Assembly (NCBI RefSeq): GCF_003289925.1
Contig: NZ_QLZQ01000001.1
Location: 558,001-622,000, forward strand
DNA length: 64,000 nt
Source: Planococcus maitriensis
GTDB lineage: Bacteria > Bacillota > Bacilli > Bacillales_A > Planococcaceae
Direction of reading: 5' to 3'
Positions within the stretch are counted from its first letter, which is position 1. Every line of letters starts with the position of its first letter. The notes beneath the pieces were generated by a model, which searched no databases, had not been told where the DNA came from, and saw only the letters and a program-made list of their open reading frames with translations. The position numbers and the translations under genes are program-made. Positions 61,123 to 64,000 of the stretch are shown here, piece by piece.

Positions 61123-62430
61123 GTGAGTAACAGAATTAAAAGTAAATTAAACAATAAAAATAATAATTTCTTCAAGAACCTATTGATATTAATTAGTGGA
61201 AGTACACTTGCTCAATTGATTACTATATTAATTTCGCCAATTCTTACAAGAATTTATAGTCCAGAAGAATTTGGCGAGTTTGCTATTTTTATGGCGATCA
61301 TTAGTATATTGACGGTTGTAATTACATTAAGATTTGAAATTGCAATTATTTCACCACAAAAAGATGAAGATGCGGCAAGTATTTTATACCTGTCTATATT
61401 TTTAACATCTATAATTAGTTGTATTATTTTCATTGCATTAATAATTTTAAATAAATTACAACTTATTAATTTTTGGACTAGTAATGCATCTGTTTATATT
61501 TTCCTTATACCTTTCTCTATGTTGCTATTAGGTACATATAATTCATTAAGATACTGGAATATCAGAAAACAAAATTATTTTAGAACGACTCGCTCACAAT
61601 TAGGAAATTCTGTCTCGACAAATATTTCTCAAGTGACAATTGGTTTTTTAAATATTTTACAGTCTGGATTGGTTTTAGGTAAAGTAATAGGATTAATAGT
61701 ATCGGGGTTTATAATTGGTTTACAATTTTTGAAAGAAGATTACAGATTCACAAAGAAGTTTATTAACTTTATAGACATAAAAAGAAACTTTATAAATTAT
61801 TATCAGTATCCTTTGTATAATGTTCCTCAAGCCCTTCTAAATTCACTATCTATCAATTTGATTCCTATCTTAATAGGAATTTTATATAATTCTATGATTG
61901 TTGGAGTATACGCTTTAACAATCCGAGTGCTTTTTGTTCCGGTTGGGATAGTAGGCAATGCCTTTAAAGACGTTTTCTTTCAAAGAGCTACTGAGCTAAA
62001 TAATAAAAAGATCGATTTGGAATTATTTTATAAAAAGTCTTTACTCACGTTGACGTTTATATTTGTGCCTTTTTCGTTAGTGTTCTTAGTATGGGGCCCT
62101 CAGATTTTTAGTACCTTATTTGGAGAAGAGTGGACAGAAGCTGGAGAAATCTCTAGATGGGTATCTATATGGGTTATATTTATTATGATTTCTCGCCCGG
62201 CTGTCGCTCTAATCCAGATATTTGGAAAACAAGGATTAAATTTAAAAATAGAATTAGTTAGTTCAATCTTAAAGATTTCTTTTTTCATAATTGTATCTTT
62301 AATCACACACAGCCTCATGTTAAGTTTAATTTCCCTCATTTTCATAAACGTTTTACAGTATCTAACTATTATTTATATAGGGTTTGTAGAAATTAAAAAT
62401 ACTAGGAATATGAATTCAACTTCACTTTAA
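61123..62430 (+). CDS. Polysaccharide flippase (Wzx/MATE-like)
   Basis: 435 residues with about 12 membrane helices, starting with a typical amphipathic N-terminus and LILISGSTLAQLITILISPI, then LTRIYSPEEFGEFAIF, as in Wzx proteins. It would flip the undecaprenyl-linked repeat unit across the membrane. GTG start with AGGAGAAG. Very AT-rich, so a late-acquired part of the locus. Confidence 0.9.
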   Translation: MSNRIKSKLNNKNNNFFKNLLILISGSTLAQLITILISPILTRIYSPEEFGEFAIFMAIISILTVVITLRFEIAIISPQKDEDAASILYLSIFLTSIISCIIFIALIILNKLQLINFWTSNASVYIFLIPFSMLLLGTYNSLRYWNIRKQNYFRTTRSQLGNSVSTNISQVTIGFLNILQSGLVLGKVIGLIVSGFIIGLQFLKEDYRFTKKFINFIDIKRNFINYYQYPLYNVPQALLNSLSINLIPILIGILYNSMIVGVYALTIRVLFVPVGIVGNAFKDVFFQRATELNNKKIDLELFYKKSLLTLTFIFVPFSLVFLVWGPQIFSTLFGEEWTEAGEISRWVSIWVIFIMISRPAVALIQIFGKQGLNLKIELVSSILKISFFIIVSLITHSLMLSLISLIFINVLQYLTIIYIGFVEIKNTRNMNSTSL

Positions 62431-62467
62431 ATAAGTCATAAAATTTTTTAGAAGAAAGGTATAATTA

Positions 62468-63760
62468 ATGGGTATATATTCTACAGTAATTGCATTTGCT
62501 CTAGGTTTTATGATTGTGTTCAACGAAATTTTTAGGAAGAAAAACAGTAACAAGCATATTGAAATTTTGACAATGGTAAACGTTATTTATCTTTTAAGTT
62601 TTTCTATTGTTCCAATATTAGTATATTTTTATTTTGAAAATCTGCATATTTGGACTCAAAAAAATGATATTAATGAAATATATTATTTATATGGATCTTT
62701 CATTTCGCTTATAGTCTATCTTCTGATTATTTTAGCTTATTCTTTTTCCTTGAAATTAAGTGTAAAACCCTTAAATTTAGTTGAAGATCAAAAGAAAAAT
62801 TTTTCTTTTGCAATATCTTTATACTTTGTAGGATTCTTTTTTTTAATCTTATTTATTCAAGGAGTAGGAGGATTTTCAAATTTCCTTGAAACAAACACCT
62901 TATATAGAAGTGGAGATATTGAAGTTAGTTCAGTTGCCTTTGCACGAAATTTATCGATGTTTATTCCAGTTGCAAGCCATATTTTTTATTATAATTTAAT
63001 AAAAAACAGAAATTATATCTTTTCTTTCCAATTACTTATGACTATTTTAAGCTTTCTAACAAGTTTGCTTATCTATTATAATCGTGCGGGTAGATTGTCT
63101 TTGCTTATCTATCTAGCTACTTTTTTTGTAATTTATAATTTAGTTACTAAAAGGAATATAAAAAAGTACCTTCTTATATTCTCGCCAATAATTCTTTGGT
63201 TTATTATGTATGGAAAATCAATATATAACATTTTTTTTCAAAACAATCGCCCTATAATAAATAGGGAGTTTAGTTTAGAAATTATTTTGAGTGAGTTTGT
63301 TTTTCCTTTTTATACTCTTGCAAATACTTTAAAGTATCCGTTTTTTAATGATTCACCTAGGCTTTTTGTTGATTTTATAATAGCTTTTGTTAATTTACTA
63401 CCTTCAGCTCTTATTCCATTCGATGTGCCTAAAAACGTAACACAATTAAATACAGAATCTTTTGGTGATATTTCTGGTATACCGATAGATATGATTTCTC
63501 TTGGATATCATAGTTTTGGTCTTGCTGGAGTGATTCTCATTACAATATGCTTTGGTATTTTAATTGGATATGTTCAAAGGAAATTTTCACTTAAAGAAGT
63601 AAACATTACTATAGTTTTTTATGCACATTTTTTATTCTTTCTTCCATTAAGAATCCCTTATGCAGAACCTACTAATTTTTTGAAAGGAAATTTTGCGCTT
63701 CTAATTAGCTTTTTATTATTATTGTTATTGTATAAAGGGAGGCACATTAATAAATTATAA
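62468..63760 (+). CDS. Oligosaccharide repeat-unit polymerase (Wzy-like)
   Basis: 430 residues with about 11-12 membrane helices and a large loop around residues 290-350 (LPSALIPFDVPKNVTQLN, DISGIPIDMISLGYHSFG), the layout of O-antigen/capsule polymerases (oligosaccharide repeat unit polymerase). It polymerises flipped units outside the membrane. Sequence conservation among such proteins is low, so the call relies on topology and position after wzx. RBS AAGAAAGG before ATG. The last gene of the locus inside the window. Confidence 0.82.
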   Translation: MGIYSTVIAFALGFMIVFNEIFRKKNSNKHIEILTMVNVIYLLSFSIVPILVYFYFENLHIWTQKNDINEIYYLYGSFISLIVYLLIILAYSFSLKLSVKPLNLVEDQKKNFSFAISLYFVGFFFLILFIQGVGGFSNFLETNTLYRSGDIEVSSVAFARNLSMFIPVASHIFYYNLIKNRNYIFSFQLLMTILSFLTSLLIYYNRAGRLSLLIYLATFFVIYNLVTKRNIKKYLLIFSPIILWFIMYGKSIYNIFFQNNRPIINREFSLEIILSEFVFPFYTLANTLKYPFFNDSPRLFVDFIIAFVNLLPSALIPFDVPKNVTQLNTESFGDISGIPIDMISLGYHSFGLAGVILITICFGILIGYVQRKFSLKEVNITIVFYAHFLFFLPLRIPYAEPTNFLKGNFALLISFLLLLLLYKGRHINKL

Positions 63761-64000
63761 TAGCAAATGTCTGTTGTCCTAGTATAGGAAGCACCAAATA
63801 GGCTCTTTCCATCAGCAAATCACTCTTCGTTGAAAAATTGATTATATATGTTACTTGCATGTCGGAAAGGTCAAATATAAGAATCGCAAGTTTTTTAAGT
63901 TCGGCTTTCGCCAGGCATGGGAGGCAATATGTCATCTTTATACAACAGAAAAAAAGATGAAGTTGGAGATTAATAAAAAGAATAGAAATGCTGCCGATTG

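Noticed and set aside
63929-63973. 14-codon frame with a good RBS at the right edge
   Set aside because: MSSLYNRKKDEVGD has no membrane or leader character, and the window ends too soon to judge; not called. The remainder of 63761-64000 shows nothing recognisable.

Overview
The window reads as chromosome of a low-to-mid-GC Firmicute of the order Bacillales. Family resemblances (PaiA/PaiB, YkkC/YkkD, YdhK, YwqC-YwqD-YwqE, an RsbR paralogue, a YflT protein with a sigma-B-type promoter) and the general look of the proteins suggest Planococcaceae, most likely Planococcus or a close relative. That placement is inference, because no rRNA or other marker gene is present. Strong Shine-Dalgarno sites, frequent GTG/TTG starts and hairpin-plus-T terminators allowed many starts to be refined.

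Layout. 1-3.1 kb: thiamin salvage operon tenA(partial)-thiM-thiD-thiE-thiW with overlapping genes. 3.2-10.5 kb: a methyltransferase, an SRPBCC protein, an RsbR-type stressosome protein, several membrane proteins, a divergent second PRPP synthetase and a lipoprotein gene with a one-base frameshift. 10.7-14.5 kb: small membrane proteins, a sucrose-phosphate hydrolase/fructokinase operon behind a promoter with a cre-like site, and a YflT stress gene behind a sigma-B-like promoter. 14.6-19.3 kb: 3-hydroxyacyl-CoA dehydrogenase, the YkkC/YkkD guanidinium-type exporter pair with a guanidine-I riboswitch, and a marR-paiA-paiB unit divergent from a YczE-like membrane gene. 19.3-21.9 kb: small membrane or exported proteins and an orphan T-box-like leader. 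21.9-28.6 kb: a metal (probably copper) island with DUF305 protein, YdhK lipoprotein, two-component system, four-helix-bundle copper-binding protein and CopB-type P-ATPase. 28.7-35.3 kb: small lipoproteins, hydrolases, acetyltransferase and an NlpC/P60 wall hydrolase. 35.3-47.5 kb: gene-sparse stretches rich in hairpin repeats, with a patatin, an acyltransferase, a secreted nucleotidase, a sugar epimerase plus glycosyltransferase, and two tiny HTH-like paralogues.

47.6-63.8 kb: surface polysaccharide locus. A divergent LCP ligase and SGNH-like protein face a chain-length regulator/tyrosine kinase/phosphatase module, UDP-sugar dehydratase, priming transferase, two UDP-sugar enzymes, glycosyltransferases, acetyltransferase, Wzx flippase and Wzy polymerase: a complete Wzy-dependent pathway. 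From about 53.9 kb onward the DNA is visibly much more AT-rich than the rest, suggesting an exchanged serotype-like cassette.

The most striking non-coding feature is three families of intergenic hairpin repeats (called A, B and C here). Their copies differ by compensatory base changes that preserve long stems, so the folded structure appears to be under selection. Two of the copies lie inside what look like ancestral operons, between paiA and paiB and between the guanidine riboswitch and ykkC.
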